Shown here: piece after piece, positions 37,453-46,099 of the stretch | Layout: each line of letters begins with the position of its first letter | Numbering within the stretch: position 1 is the stretch's first letter | Assembly (NCBI RefSeq): GCF_003751845.1 | Contig: NZ_RJKQ01000004.1 | Coordinates: 62,001-126,000 of the forward strand | From: Enterobacter sp. BIGb0383 | GTDB lineage: Bacteria > Pseudomonadota > Gammaproteobacteria > Enterobacterales > Enterobacteriaceae | DNA length: 64,000 nucleotides | Reading direction: 5' to 3' | Translations under genes and position numbers: made by a program | The notes under the pieces: model-generated | Databases searched by the model: none | The model's input: only the letters and a program-made list of their open reading frames with translations | What the model was told of the DNA's origin: nothing

Positions 37453-38165
37453 TGCGTGCGATTGCTTTGGATTATTCAGATTTAATGAGATTCATAAGTG
37501 AATATAAAATACCTTATTCTGAATCTGATGTTATGTTTAGTAACCTAGTAAAAAAAATGCATAAAAGGTATTACGCGTTTTTATCGTTACATCATGAACT
37601 CATTAATGGTAATAATTTTTTACCAACAATTCCTAGTGAAGTTGACGTTATATTTAAATCTAGAATGAATGAAGTGTTGTCAGAGTTAGGGACTGTTTTC
37701 TTTATTGCTATTCATGGGTGTTATAAAGCGGCGCGCTTATTAATGAGAAGTTGTATTGAAAATTTTTCGAAAGCAATTGGAAGTTTGATTGATATTAATG
37801 TTGTTAATGAAACAAGTGTATATCGAGTGATAGAAATTGCTTTGTCACATAATGTTTTTTTAAAGCAGGCAATAAGTGAAAAGAATTTTATAAGTGAAAA
37901 GTATGCCATTCTATGTGCTGATGTGCATACTGCATCTGTGATTAATATGCAACAGATTGATTGTATTGGAAATTTCCCGATATCAAATAATCAACAATTC
38001 TCATTGATAGGTGAGCTCTATATTAAGCTTATTAATGTTATCTCCTCCGTAATATTAAAGATTGCTCCAGATGTTTATCATAAAGCCCATCACACTCATA
38101 AGGATTTGATTTCTTTGCTTCTTTCGATGGAAGATAAGAGAATCATTCATAAAATTGAGCGATGA
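37449..38165 (+). CDS. Unknown helical protein, third gene of the ParA-like operon
   Basis: 238 residues, AT-rich, strongly helical. The segment FFIAIHGCYKAARLLMRSCIENFSKAIGS resembles the 'lLRs.iEn' helix seen in several HEPN-like/DUF5677-type proteins, but the RNase motif R-x4-6-H is not evident. No signal peptide. It overlaps the preceding gene by four bases. Function unknown; the resemblance is weak and offered only as a lead. Confidence 0.8.
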   Translation: MMRAIALDYSDLMRFISEYKIPYSESDVMFSNLVKKMHKRYYAFLSLHHELINGNNFLPTIPSEVDVIFKSRMNEVLSELGTVFFIAIHGCYKAARLLMRSCIENFSKAIGSLIDINVVNETSVYRVIEIALSHNVFLKQAISEKNFISEKYAILCADVHTASVINMQQIDCIGNFPISNNQQFSLIGELYIKLINVISSVILKIAPDVYHKAHHTHKDLISLLLSMEDKRIIHKIER

Positions 38166-38283
38166 ATCTTTATTCATTATGTGGATATGATTTTTTTTGG
38201 ATAATATAAGACGATTGCGATTGATTTTTTGCAGGTGTAAATACTTCTGCTAAATATTTTTAAATAATTCATTAGGAGGTTTT

Positions 38284-38757
38284 ATGATTGAGCGAGATAT
38301 TATGGAGTCCCTGTTTATCCAGCAAAGGCTGCAGGTTCTTCATATTGGTAAACATCATGGCGAATTTGGAGATGCATACCTTTACGCTTGGGAGTCTGGT
38401 GTATATCCGGTGATGAGCGATACAGATGGAAGTGTGCCTCGCAGGCCGCATGAACTTTATGCTGATTTTTTTGTCACCTCTCAATACAAGGTTTCATTTC
38501 TGTTAAAACGACTTGATGATGCTTGGCATAAGAAGGAAGATCTTACCTTTTATGGCCTAGAAGATGAGCTGGGCGTAAGGAGTTTTAGTTCTGATGGTTG
38601 GGATAGAAGTGACCTTATTCATATTTGCAGATATCTGTATTTAGATGGGTGTTTTGATAAAAACTTTTGGGATACATTGCTTGAGAATGGGAAGTGTCCA
38701 AGTGAAGCTTTGAGTCTGGCCTCAGATCTTGATAGGGAATTGTCTATTGATTTTTGA
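38284..38757 (+). CDS. Unknown protein
   Basis: 157 residues from ATG 38284, with a perfect AGGAGG site. The protein is soluble and acidic, rich in aromatic residues (GEFGDAYLYAWESGVYPVMSD; HICRYLYLDGCFDKNFWDTLL). No known motif. It lies 118 bases behind the ParA-like operon and is less AT-rich, so it may be a separate unit. It is the last gene before the island attachment site. Confidence 0.75.
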   Translation: MIERDIMESLFIQQRLQVLHIGKHHGEFGDAYLYAWESGVYPVMSDTDGSVPRRPHELYADFFVTSQYKVSFLLKRLDDAWHKKEDLTFYGLEDELGVRSFSSDGWDRSDLIHICRYLYLDGCFDKNFWDTLLENGKCPSEALSLASDLDRELSIDF

Positions 38758-39073
38758 GGACTGCTTTAGTTTTTTAGAAATGGAGAGTTATCTGGGGTCG
38801 AGAATGAAGTGAGCTACATAAGTTCTAGATAACTCTCATTCTACTTTTGTATTATCGACAAGGTACTATCACGGTTAAAACTGGAAGTTTATGTAAGTAT
38901 TATAATGGCGGTCGAATTAAGCAGTGCGACTCTTCGGTTTGAACAAAAGTCATGCGTTATATCCCGTTTTTGGGCTTAACGGAAAATTTGCTTGTTGGTT
39001 GTTTGATAAGACGGTTGTCTGTAATCCAATCACAGATGGATTTTTCTAAGAATATTTAGCTGTGAAAAAATGG

Positions 39074-39088
39074 AGATCACAGGAGTCG
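39074..39088. repeat. Left attachment-site remnant (selC 3' copy)
   Basis: AGATCACAGGAGTCG is identical to the reverse complement of the 3' acceptor/T-arm part of tRNA-Sec as known from E. coli (CGACTCCTGTGATCT). The surrounding bases TGG...GCA diverge. In the same orientation the window ends in TGGCGGAAGATCAC, the selC 3' end, so the two form a direct repeat bounding 24.9 kb. Confidence 0.8.
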
Positions 39089-39146
39089 CATAAGAACATT
39101 AATATCATGATAATAAAAGGATTATTTAATATGGATAATTAAGTAA

Positions 39147-39168
39147 CCCCCATAAGCACCCCCAAATG
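39147..39168. repeat. Integrase-associated repeat, left copy
   Basis: CCCCC-ATA-AGCACCCCCAAATG matches CCCCC-TTT-AGCACCCCCAAATG at 63857-63878 in 19 of 22 positions, in the same orientation. Each lies just inside an island end, so they are candidate arm-type integrase or excisionase sites. Confidence 0.65.
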
Positions 39169-39271
39169 CTTTTGCTTGCTCCTTTTTGTATAAAAAGCAG
39201 TCAACGAATGGCTCGTGGATCTTGCGGATTTTACTCCATTTTTGATGCGGTAAACAGGCTCACTTATCGCT

Positions 39272-40129
39272 TCAAAATGAATAGAGGGCACGCTCTTCTC
39301 GAGCTAACATCCCTGGATAGTGCTTCGCCACGATATCATTCATTTTCTCCACCAGATCCAAGCGTTTGAAAATTACATGCGCGGTACCTTTTTGAAAATA
39401 GCGGATACCAAAAAGCTCATCCTCGTAACTCTGTTGACGAGGGTTATCTCGGATATACTCCATTAACCGCACAGAGATATCCCCACGATTGTCAGGAACG
39501 GGCTTACCATCCAACAGATACAACATTCGCTCCAAATCAACTAACTGGTCCCGCCGCCAGCCCCAACTTAAGCTAAACCCCCAACGGTTATGCGTGACCA
39601 GATTGTTAACAATGATTTTTTTGCCGAACATACAGGGACTGTTTGTTTTATATTCCCATGATAGTCCCCTGAAAATATTGATAACACCGCGCTCAAATAC
39701 ATCCTGTTTATTCAGATGTAGCTGTTCAAAAGTGCTGAGGATATTGTCTTCATTGATAGCTGGTAGGTCGCCCTCTTCCAAATTTTTATACCACTGCTCG
39801 CGAGCTTCAGCATCCATGAGAGCCAGCATTCCAGATTTCATCATCAGATCACGCCAAATACTGCGATCGATATTTTGGGTAATCAACTTTATAGCTTTGT
39901 CTGGCACTTCCATTAACCAGCAGTCATAGCGGCTTCCTTGTCTCATCGCCCACTCGCCAGCAGTCCCCCCACCAATTGAAGAAGTGAGTGAAGAAATTTC
40001 ACTAAGCTGATAGATCAGCTGTTCTATCTGTTTCAGAGCGCTATCACGGCCAGCAACGATTCGCGCTACGCTGGTCGAGCAAATCACCTCGCTCTGTTCA
40101 ACTATGACTTCAGGTTCAGTTTGCATCAT
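39272..40129 (-). CDS. DUF4942 domain protein of CP4-type islands
   Basis: 285 residues. The C-terminal region (NIFRGLSWEYKTNSPCMFGKKIIVNN through FGIRYFQKGTAHVIFKRLDLVEKMNDIVAKHYPGML) is the DUF4942 signature found downstream of cbtA in CP4-like islands. Function unknown. ATG with AAGGA five bases upstream. It is the outermost gene of the island on the left, reading toward the boundary, probably the last gene of the cbeA-cbtA transcript. Confidence 0.85.
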   Translation of the reverse strand: MMQTEPEVIVEQSEVICSTSVARIVAGRDSALKQIEQLIYQLSEISSLTSSIGGGTAGEWAMRQGSRYDCWLMEVPDKAIKLITQNIDRSIWRDLMMKSGMLALMDAEAREQWYKNLEEGDLPAINEDNILSTFEQLHLNKQDVFERGVINIFRGLSWEYKTNSPCMFGKKIIVNNLVTHNRWGFSLSWGWRRDQLVDLERMLYLLDGKPVPDNRGDISVRLMEYIRDNPRQQSYEDELFGIRYFQKGTAHVIFKRLDLVEKMNDIVAKHYPGMLAREERALYSF

Positions 40130-40355
40130 CGTAATCCTTACATAAAAGCAAACACGCCTACCAAATCAGTTAGACGTATTATGCAACAGATAAAAAGGGG
40201 ATAAAGCTCAGGAAAGATAGTGTGGAAAGCGTTTCGCAAAACCTAGATGGCTAATAGCTTTATTGCCTATCGAATGCGAACTTGCCCTCAAAAAAACAAA
40301 ATCTGCCAATCTGGGTGGACAGGTAATCAGCATGCCAGCAGTAATCCGGATAGGC

Positions 40356-40724
40356 TCATGTCTGCTTTTCGCCCTGGATAACTGAGGTGATGGTCTGGTA
40401 ACCCAGACGGGTCATCAGGCCGGTGGCTCGACGGGCACGGAGAATATCGATAGCCGTGATGAAGGGAGATTGTTCCTGGCAGGAGAACCCCCGGCGATCG
40501 ATGCGAACCAGGTCGAACTTTTCCACCGTGAAATTCAACGCATCAGCCAGAGAGATACCGGCATCAATATGTTCGTGGATCACCGCCTCATCACTGAACT
40601 CGGTATCGTTAAGCGCCAATCCGTAATGCTGTTTCAGCAGATACGTGAGCATGAATTGCCAGACAATAACGGGTGATGGGCAAGCGTAAGCCGCCTGTTT
40701 CGGAGTGACAGGTAAGATTTGCAT
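40356..40724 (-). CDS. cbtA: CbtA/YkfI/YpjF-family toxin
   Basis: 122 residues, matching the YeeV/CbtA toxin family: [71 protein letters not shown] and [17 protein letters not shown]. CbtA binds FtsZ and MreB and blocks cell shape and division in E. coli. It forms a type IV toxin-antitoxin pair with the upstream cbeA (64-base gap). Confidence 0.93.
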   Translation of the reverse strand: MQILPVTPKQAAYACPSPVIVWQFMLTYLLKQHYGLALNDTEFSDEAVIHEHIDAGISLADALNFTVEKFDLVRIDRRGFSCQEQSPFITAIDILRARRATGLMTRLGYQTITSVIQGEKQT

Positions 40725-40787
40725 GTGGGTTATCTCGTTGTTAGTCAGATGAAAAAAGGGAAAGTGATAGAGATAAAAAACGAAGAT

Positions 40788-41123
40788 TTATGCCGTTGAT
40801 GAAGGCGTAGGATAAATGGAGAGATACACATAGCCGTGTGATCCCAGGCTATCGGCTTCACAGGTTAGTCCATTGCGGTAAAGCGTGACGCAGTGCTGAT
40901 AGCGGGGATTGAGTTCACCAGAAAGCAGCATCAGTTCCAGGTGGTTGATGAACTGCGGGAAAGTGTTATCTACATCTCGTAGCTGCGCGTCGCTGAAGGT
41001 CCCGCTGATATCGGCACGGTCGGCCAGAAAATGCAGCCGGTCGCCTTCTTGTACCAAGCGGGCACCAAACTGCGGAGTGACGTTGCGTTTAAGTCCCCAG
41101 GCTGGGGTAGTGATTGATGGCAT
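40788..41123 (-). CDS. cbeA: CbeA/YeeU-family antitoxin
   Basis: 111 residues starting MPSITTPAWGLKRNVTPQFGARLVQ, with ADISGTFSDAQLRDVDNTFPQFINHLELML and LGSHGYVYLSIYP, all typical of YeeU/CbeA. In E. coli it acts as a type IV antitoxin by bundling FtsZ and MreB rather than binding the toxin. Strong ribosome site GGGAGG, immediately behind the broken radC-like gene. The small yeeT gene usually found between radC and cbeA is missing. Confidence 0.93.
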   Translation of the reverse strand: MPSITTPAWGLKRNVTPQFGARLVQEGDRLHFLADRADISGTFSDAQLRDVDNTFPQFINHLELMLLSGELNPRYQHCVTLYRNGLTCEADSLGSHGYVYLSIYPTPSSTA

Positions 41124-41134
41124 CGTGCCTCCCC

Positions 41135-41553
41135 CTATAACAAGCCGTGCTCAGCAAACGAATACACCGTCATGCCACCGACAATACAGTGATCCAGCAT
41201 CCTGACCTCAACCAGTGCCAGTGCATCTTTAATCTTGCCGGTGATTTGTCGGTCGGCAACACTGGGCTCAGCGTGGCCGGAGGGATGGCAATGACTTCGG
41301 TACTGTTGATACTGCCGGTGAACAACGTTTCGTGGGCTAACAATCGATGCTGATTGTCCAGCCAGAGCACCATAAAGACTTCTCGCTCCAATCTAGCCAT
41401 CCGCAACCGCAACCAATCGCTGACAGTACCAAGTGACGTGAGTGAGATCCCCGGTTCACGCAGATGTGTCTCCAGCAAGAACAGAGCGCGTTTGATAGTA
41501 CGCTGCGAACTTAACGGCAGTTCAGTGACTGCCGGGGATAAGGTTAAATTCAT
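41135..41553 (-). pseudogene. radC-like (YeeS/YkfG) gene with internal out-of-frame deletion
   Basis: The first 68% reads as a RadC/JAB family protein up to GSINSTEV. It then shifts frame at about 41267-41274, and the correct C-terminus, [21 protein letters not shown] ... [12 protein letters not shown], continues in another frame to TAG at 41135-41137. The block normally joining STEV to the HNHPSG JAMM motif (about 20 residues, including the first His) is missing, so a deletion of roughly 60 bases that is not a multiple of three fits. The in-frame product would be a 127-residue truncated protein without the metal site. Ancestral role unknown; the family is common in CP4 islands. Confidence 0.85.
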
Positions 41554-41660
41554 GAGGTTATTCCCGTTGTTTTCAGTTATTCATATGCATGATGGCATTG
41601 CATTCAGGACTCATTGAGCAGCAATGCGAGAGATTGCTGAAATAGGTCATTTCGGCCCCT

Positions 41661-41697
41661 AAAATCAAAAAGCCCCGTCGCGATCAGCGACAGGGCT
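41661..41697 (-). terminator. Terminator after the IrmA-like gene
   Basis: On the minus strand AGCCCTGTCGC pairs with GCGACGGGGCT (one mismatch-type G-T pair) around a five-base loop and is followed by TTTTTGATTTT. It closes the transcript of the gene at 41735. Confidence 0.88.
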
Positions 41698-41734
41698 CGA
41701 AGTGAGTAACAAACTGATAGCGGTAATCAATCAG

Positions 41735-42355
41735 CTAAAGGTGATCAACAAGACGCTTGAGTGGTGATAGCCGGCTATTGCCTGATTTGATATCGCATGA
41801 TGTGGTCTTGGCATCAACCAATGCCTTCCCCAGAGCTGGGGCCAGCAATTTCACCGGGTATTGGAAGCTGTAAGCCAGAGGGACATGATCGAAGCTGCTG
41901 TCGTTGTAGTAGAAGTGTAAAACAAAGGTCCCTGTCTTACGCTCCTGCATGGCAGAAACTGCCAGTGACAGGTTAGCCGTCAACAGGCTGTCCATCAGCG
42001 TATCGGGATGATCAATACTGATGTCCATTTGATGAGCCCCAGCGGGGTAATACTGCAGAGTCATTCCCGTTGCCCCCTCAGCCTTATCGCCATAGATATC
42101 TTTCAGGTAATACAGGATGCCAAGACGTGCTTCGCCAGTATTGCAGGTGAGTCTGAATTTCTCCGTAATATCCCCTTTCCTGCCGGTGATGATAAATTCA
42201 TCAACTCCATCCATAATACGGTCATGCTCAACCTGTACGTTGTCAGCCACCACATTCCGGTATTCTACCGGCTTGGGATCATACGCCGCTGCGCATACGG
42301 CCTGGCTCAACAGAGCGCTGACCAACAGGGTAAACATCATTATCATTTTTTTCAT
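41735..42355 (-). CDS. Secreted protein, IrmA-like of CP4 islands
   Basis: 206 residues from ATG 42353-42355 (AAGGAG nine bases upstream; earlier in-frame ATGs overlap the site). Signal peptide KKMIMMFTLLVSALLSQAVCAAA is clear, then a soluble domain with two cysteines (LTCNTG, TTSCDIK). The position between radC-like and GTPase genes in a CP4-type island is that of irmA, the secreted interleukin-receptor mimic of uropathogenic E. coli. I assign IrmA-like by position and general character, not by a checked alignment. It follows the membrane-protein gene at 42383 by 27 bases. Confidence 0.6.
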   Translation of the reverse strand: MKKMIMMFTLLVSALLSQAVCAAAYDPKPVEYRNVVADNVQVEHDRIMDGVDEFIITGRKGDITEKFRLTCNTGEARLGILYYLKDIYGDKAEGATGMTLQYYPAGAHQMDISIDHPDTLMDSLLTANLSLAVSAMQERKTGTFVLHFYYNDSSFDHVPLAYSFQYPVKLLAPALGKALVDAKTTSCDIKSGNSRLSPLKRLVDHL

Positions 42356-42382
42356 GTTCATCATCTCCTTGATAAAAATCAC

Positions 42383-42937
42383 TTATTCCGAATCCGTTAG
42401 CGTGACGTAAATATTACCGCCTGAACGCACTTCTATCGTCAGCGGCTCTTTTGAGCCGGTATTCAACAAAGCCTGAGCCTGATAAAAACGGCCTGCCACC
42501 TCCTCTTTAATATCTGTGATACGGATACAGTGCTCCTCTATGCCCTGACGCTGCAGGATTTTAGTGACCACCGGGCAAGCACTTTGCGCAAGCCGTTCGG
42601 TACCTGATTGCGTTTTAAAATGATTACCGGCCACGGCTGACAATACGGTACAAATCAGCCATACCTGTAACAAGCGCCAGGGCTTCCCCTGACGCTCGTC
42701 ACGTTGACGGAGATAAACCATCGGAAGCAAGAACCATCCCATTGAAGGGGGTGTGATCTCCTGCTTCATCAGGTTAAGTCGGTCGAGCAGCACCCAAATA
42801 AGCGAGAGCACCATATACAAACCAAGAGCAATCTCTTTAGGAAAGAAAATGGCGAAGGGTATCCAGATAACCGGAAGGCCAATGGATAAACACCAGGCAT
42901 AGGTGTCTTGCTTAAGAAACGGATAAGGTTTCAACAT
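42383..42937 (-). CDS. Membrane protein of unknown function in CP4-type island
   Basis: 184 residues with three hydrophobic segments in the first 110 residues (WCLSIGLPVIWIPFAIFF, IALGLYMVLSLIWVLL, LLQVWLICTVLSAVAGN) and a soluble C-terminal domain containing two cysteines (SACPVV, EEHCIRI). I do not recognise the family. It is upstream of and probably co-transcribed with the IrmA-like gene. The 247 bases before it hold no other gene I can support. Confidence 0.75.
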   Translation of the reverse strand: MLKPYPFLKQDTYAWCLSIGLPVIWIPFAIFFPKEIALGLYMVLSLIWVLLDRLNLMKQEITPPSMGWFLLPMVYLRQRDERQGKPWRLLQVWLICTVLSAVAGNHFKTQSGTERLAQSACPVVTKILQRQGIEEHCIRITDIKEEVAGRFYQAQALLNTGSKEPLTIEVRSGGNIYVTLTDSE

Positions 42938-43184
42938 AGAGAAATATTCCTTTATTAATAAGTAATTAGAAAACGGTGGGATTAAACGACCTCCCCAGCG
43001 AGGGGATCGTATCGGGATGTAAAGAGGAGGGATAATCGTTAGTGAAGATCAATAAACCGAAACCGATCGCTGAAATCTATCGATATAAACGATCATTAAT
43101 TGAAGTTCAATAGTCAAAAACTATGACAAATCTATATTCGATCGGCGAAACAGATCAAACACAAGTCAGGTTTCTCGGCATACG

Positions 43185-44069
43185 TTAAAAGAAGCGATGC
43201 CAGAGCAATTTGGCCAAAGAGAGCAATCGAGAGCGCACCTGTTTTAACCACGTTCTTAATGTATGTGACTCCAGCAGGGCTTCCACGCTTGCGTCAAAGA
43301 TGTCACCTACAACGCGGCTAAAGCCCTCCTGCGCCGTGGTGGTCACCTTCTCTGTCCGATACTCAGGCTCAAGCTGACGGGCAACCGCACTGCTGGCTTT
43401 GTCGGGTAAAACGGTGATGAGGGTTTCGACCCATCGAGGTATGTTAAAACCTTCAGAGGCAGAAACCGCCAAAACAGGATGAACTGGAGAAAATACGGCA
43501 TCCACCTGAGCCACTTTTTCCTGCAGGTTATCTTGTTGATGTAAAGACGGTTGGTGATTGACGACATCCCATTCCCGACAAGGCTCAATTTTATCTGCCT
43601 GGTTCAGGACGAAGATAAACCGGGCCGGATCGGCACCGTGCGACACCAATTGCCTATAACAACGAATATCGTCATTCCAGGCTCGGTCGTCGGCTTTGAG
43701 TACCCAGACAATCAGGTCCAGTTTGTTCAGCCAATGTCGGTACAGGCGTGCATACACCGGGTCGAATGCCGGAGATTCGCCAATACCCGGAAAATCCACG
43801 ATGAACAAGGCATGTGACGCAAGGGAAAAAGGATAGCGCTGTACCTGACGGGTACATGCCTGCACCGCACTGACTGGCGCGGGTGGCGAGGTAAACAGGG
43901 CATTGCAGAGGCTGGATTTTCCGGCCCCGCTTTTGCCCATCATACCGATGGTCGGCGCGTAGTTAATACATTGGCGTAATCGTTCAAGGACAGTTTGGGC
44001 AAGCGGGCCGGGAAGAAGGGAAATGTGCTGTTTAAGGGTGTGTAAGGCGCGTTCGGTATTGTCGGGCAC
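43185..44069 (-). CDS. YeeP/YkfA-family GTPase (Era-like)
   Basis: About 294 residues from GTG 44067-44069, which has GGAGG five bases upstream; an ATG at 44081 is the alternative. GTPase motifs are complete: P-loop GKSGAGKSS, G3 DFPGIGES, G4 NQADK and SASEG (G5). The family is annotated as 50S-ribosome-binding GTPase in CP4 islands, E. coli YkfA/YfjP/YeeP. The cellular role is unknown. It carries a C-terminal helical region ending KLLWHRFF. Confidence 0.88.
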   Translation of the reverse strand: MPDNTERALHTLKQHISLLPGPLAQTVLERLRQCINYAPTIGMMGKSGAGKSSLCNALFTSPPAPVSAVQACTRQVQRYPFSLASHALFIVDFPGIGESPAFDPVYARLYRHWLNKLDLIVWVLKADDRAWNDDIRCYRQLVSHGADPARFIFVLNQADKIEPCREWDVVNHQPSLHQQDNLQEKVAQVDAVFSPVHPVLAVSASEGFNIPRWVETLITVLPDKASSAVARQLEPEYRTEKVTTTAQEGFSRVVGDIFDASVEALLESHTLRTWLKQVRSRLLSLAKLLWHRFF

Positions 44070-44092
44070 GGAGACCTCCATAAGATAGCCAC

Positions 44093-44121
44093 AACACGAC
44101 AGCAACCGCTGTTGTCGTGTT
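44093..44121. repeat. Inverted repeat upstream of the GTPase gene
   Basis: AACACGACA (44093-44101) and TGTCGTGTT (44113-44121) form a perfect 9-bp inverted repeat with an 11-base spacer between the GTPase start and the next upstream gene. Operator or leader hairpin are both possible. Confidence 0.45.
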
Positions 44122-44165
44122 CGCTAAAATGATATCGGTCTGAATATTTTTACACCTGAACAGGC

Positions 44166-44996
44166 TCAGCCCATACCTAATCCGAAATACCTTTTCCTCT
44201 GGGTAGCGTTCATGGCTTTCAGTTTCACTCTGTTCTTATTGAAGGAGATATCCACACCACGAATAGAGAGAGAATTCATCGGCACGCTACCTGATGGAAA
44301 TGCTCTTGACGTTGCGCGCACAGGGATAAAGAACGCACCAGCGTTATCTTTGGGAGACAGCTCAGCGATTTTACACAGTCCCCTCTGCGTGTGTTTCTCA
44401 ACTTTTGCGAGATCCTCATATTTAAAATACTTTATATTTTCAAAGTCATACTTGCCATCTAACCTTTCCCATTCTAATTGGGTGATGTGAAGGATTAAGC
44501 ATCTGGCTGTAAAGATACCCTGGCAATAATCATCTAAATATGCCTCTTCATGATAATGGCAGGTCACCTCAGTTTTCAGGATGATCGAGAAGTCATTATT
44601 ATCGAGCGCCTTATCCAGGACTTTTGGTTGTAAAAAGCCTTCAGACATAACTTGTTCAACTATGGCCTTGTCAATCTCCTCCATGAGCATCTTTGTTTTT
44701 AGTCGTTGTTCAGCTTTTTTTTGGCGACCGAGGCTGGCGGTCGCGAGGGAGGAAAAAGCGACCCGGCCATTAATATCAATTTGCTTCCCGCCGATAAACT
44801 GGGGATACAGTTTGATGACCCCGGATTCACCTTTAGCGATGTCTGCGTTACCTGTACTTTCTCGTTCTCTGCTCACTAAAGCATAAAGGTATTGCGAGGC
44901 ACTTTTCTTACCATTCGGCTTGATGGATTTTTCTGCAAGAAAGCGCTCCATACCCTCGTCAGAATAGTACATCGTCGCTTTGTATTTGTACCCCAT
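44166..44996 (-). CDS. Unknown protein of CP4-type island
   Basis: 276 residues from ATG 44994-44996 with AAGGGG upstream. Soluble, basic at both ends (NKNRVKLKAMNATQRKRYFGLGMG at the C-terminus). The centre has CHYHEEAYLDDYCQGIF and CLILHITQLEWERL. No recognised motif; size and position suggest an island regulatory or accessory protein. It is the first gene of the minus-strand group and its promoter must lie in the long spacer to its right. Confidence 0.75.
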   Translation of the reverse strand: MGYKYKATMYYSDEGMERFLAEKSIKPNGKKSASQYLYALVSRERESTGNADIAKGESGVIKLYPQFIGGKQIDINGRVAFSSLATASLGRQKKAEQRLKTKMLMEEIDKAIVEQVMSEGFLQPKVLDKALDNNDFSIILKTEVTCHYHEEAYLDDYCQGIFTARCLILHITQLEWERLDGKYDFENIKYFKYEDLAKVEKHTQRGLCKIAELSPKDNAGAFFIPVRATSRAFPSGSVPMNSLSIRGVDISFNKNRVKLKAMNATQRKRYFGLGMG

Positions 44997-46099
44997 GTTA
45001 TTCCCCTTATATGACTGAACTTACCGAAATGCCTGCTGGCTAAGTCCTGTTGACTGAAGCTGAACCGAACATTACCTGGCCATCTCAGCCTCATCAATCT
45101 CAGACCAAAAACAAAAGATATCAATCAACTTTAACCTACTTTATTCATTCACTATAAATTTAAAGTGACCTATAAATCGAAAAAAATCAGATAAGACAGT
45201 CTAGTTTTCAAATGACTCAAGAGACAAAAACACCATAAAAAAGTGACCTACTTTTGTTTTTTATCATTAAAATTAGCGTCATAAATAAAAAACCAGCCCG
45301 TCTTACGAAAAAGCGCATTGCGTCCATGATGCCTCACGGAGGAGCATCGCAGGGGGCATTGTGGCGACAATCAGTGAAAAAAAACTGCGCATCTTATCGA
45401 GTAGATGACCCGCGGTCACCCGTTCGCGTCTCATCAACGCAGAGTACCTGAACCGCTCACGCCAACTCTCTGAGCAGCGGACTCGGAGCCATAGTCAACC
45501 GGGTGAGAAGGGAGTGTTATCGCAGGAATCCCCCTTAACGTAAAGCTAGGGACTGCCCTCTGGAAATGGCGATCACCATGAACACGGGTGGGATGGTTTC
45601 TCTACTCTTGTTCAGGCTAACGCCAGAGTAAAATTGAGGGGGTGAGAAACCGAATGTCTATCACCCAGGCCTTATTGCTCCAGGGTTACTTTCCCTCACA
45701 TCAACCAAAATCCTATCGGATATAATAATATATATTTATATATAAATAATAAGGATTATATAAATCAAATTAATACACAAAATTAATTATATTTATTTTA
45801 ATAAATATTAACCAATCCCATAAACATGACTTGATATGTCACCTGCAATCCTGATAGCCAATAACTCCGTAGTAATACTATGCGAAACCCTAACCCCAAA
45901 CCCAGCGTGAGAAGCGAAACTCACCCCCCCCACATTTACCGCCAAGCCGCTCCGCCAGAAATGAATAACGCACAACACAGGTTACACCACAGCCCCACTG
46001 ACCGTGCTTTCCCATATCCGATAACGCGCTCACTCACGCATCCCGTCATTTTCAAGTGAGCTCGTTATTATCTGTAAAATAACAACCCGAGACAGCGCC
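44997..46099. other. Long gene-poor stretch with a structured RNA and an AT tract
   Basis: 1.1 kb. A short ORF at 45254-45451 has no ribosome site and no recognisable product. A strong nested inverted repeat lies at 45595-45651. From about 45719 to 45830 the sequence is nearly pure A/T (ATATATTTATATATAAAT). In P4-type elements this position, next to the replication/regulatory genes, holds immunity and replication control sequences; that link is inference. Confidence 0.55.
45595..45651 (+). ncRNA. Structured RNA, possibly C4-type antisense RNA
   Basis: An outer stem GGTTTCTC (45595-45602) with GAGAAACC (45644-45651) encloses an inner stem TACTCT (45603-45608) with AGAGTA (45625-45630), leaving a 16-base apical loop and a 13-base G-rich bulge (AAATTGAGGGGGT). 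Phages P1, P7 and P4 and related islands carry short C4 immunity RNAs of this general build near their regulatory genes. The strand, the ends and the C4 identity are inferred. Confidence 0.5.

Larger units (their letters stand above)
38758..39271. other. Gene-free stretch carrying the left island boundary
   Basis: 514 bases without a supported gene. It contains the selC-derived repeat at 39074-39088 and the integrase-type repeat at 39147-39168. The part left of 39074 should be chromosomal sequence once adjacent to the selC 3' end. Confidence 0.6.

Noticed and set aside
39218-39240. GATCTTGCGG as a second selC-like end near 39.2 kb
   Set aside because: Only six or seven bases match; the 15-base identity at 39074-39088 is far better.
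45254-45451. 65-codon ORF in the gene-poor island stretch
   Set aside because: No ribosome site, composition is mixed and no recognisable product.
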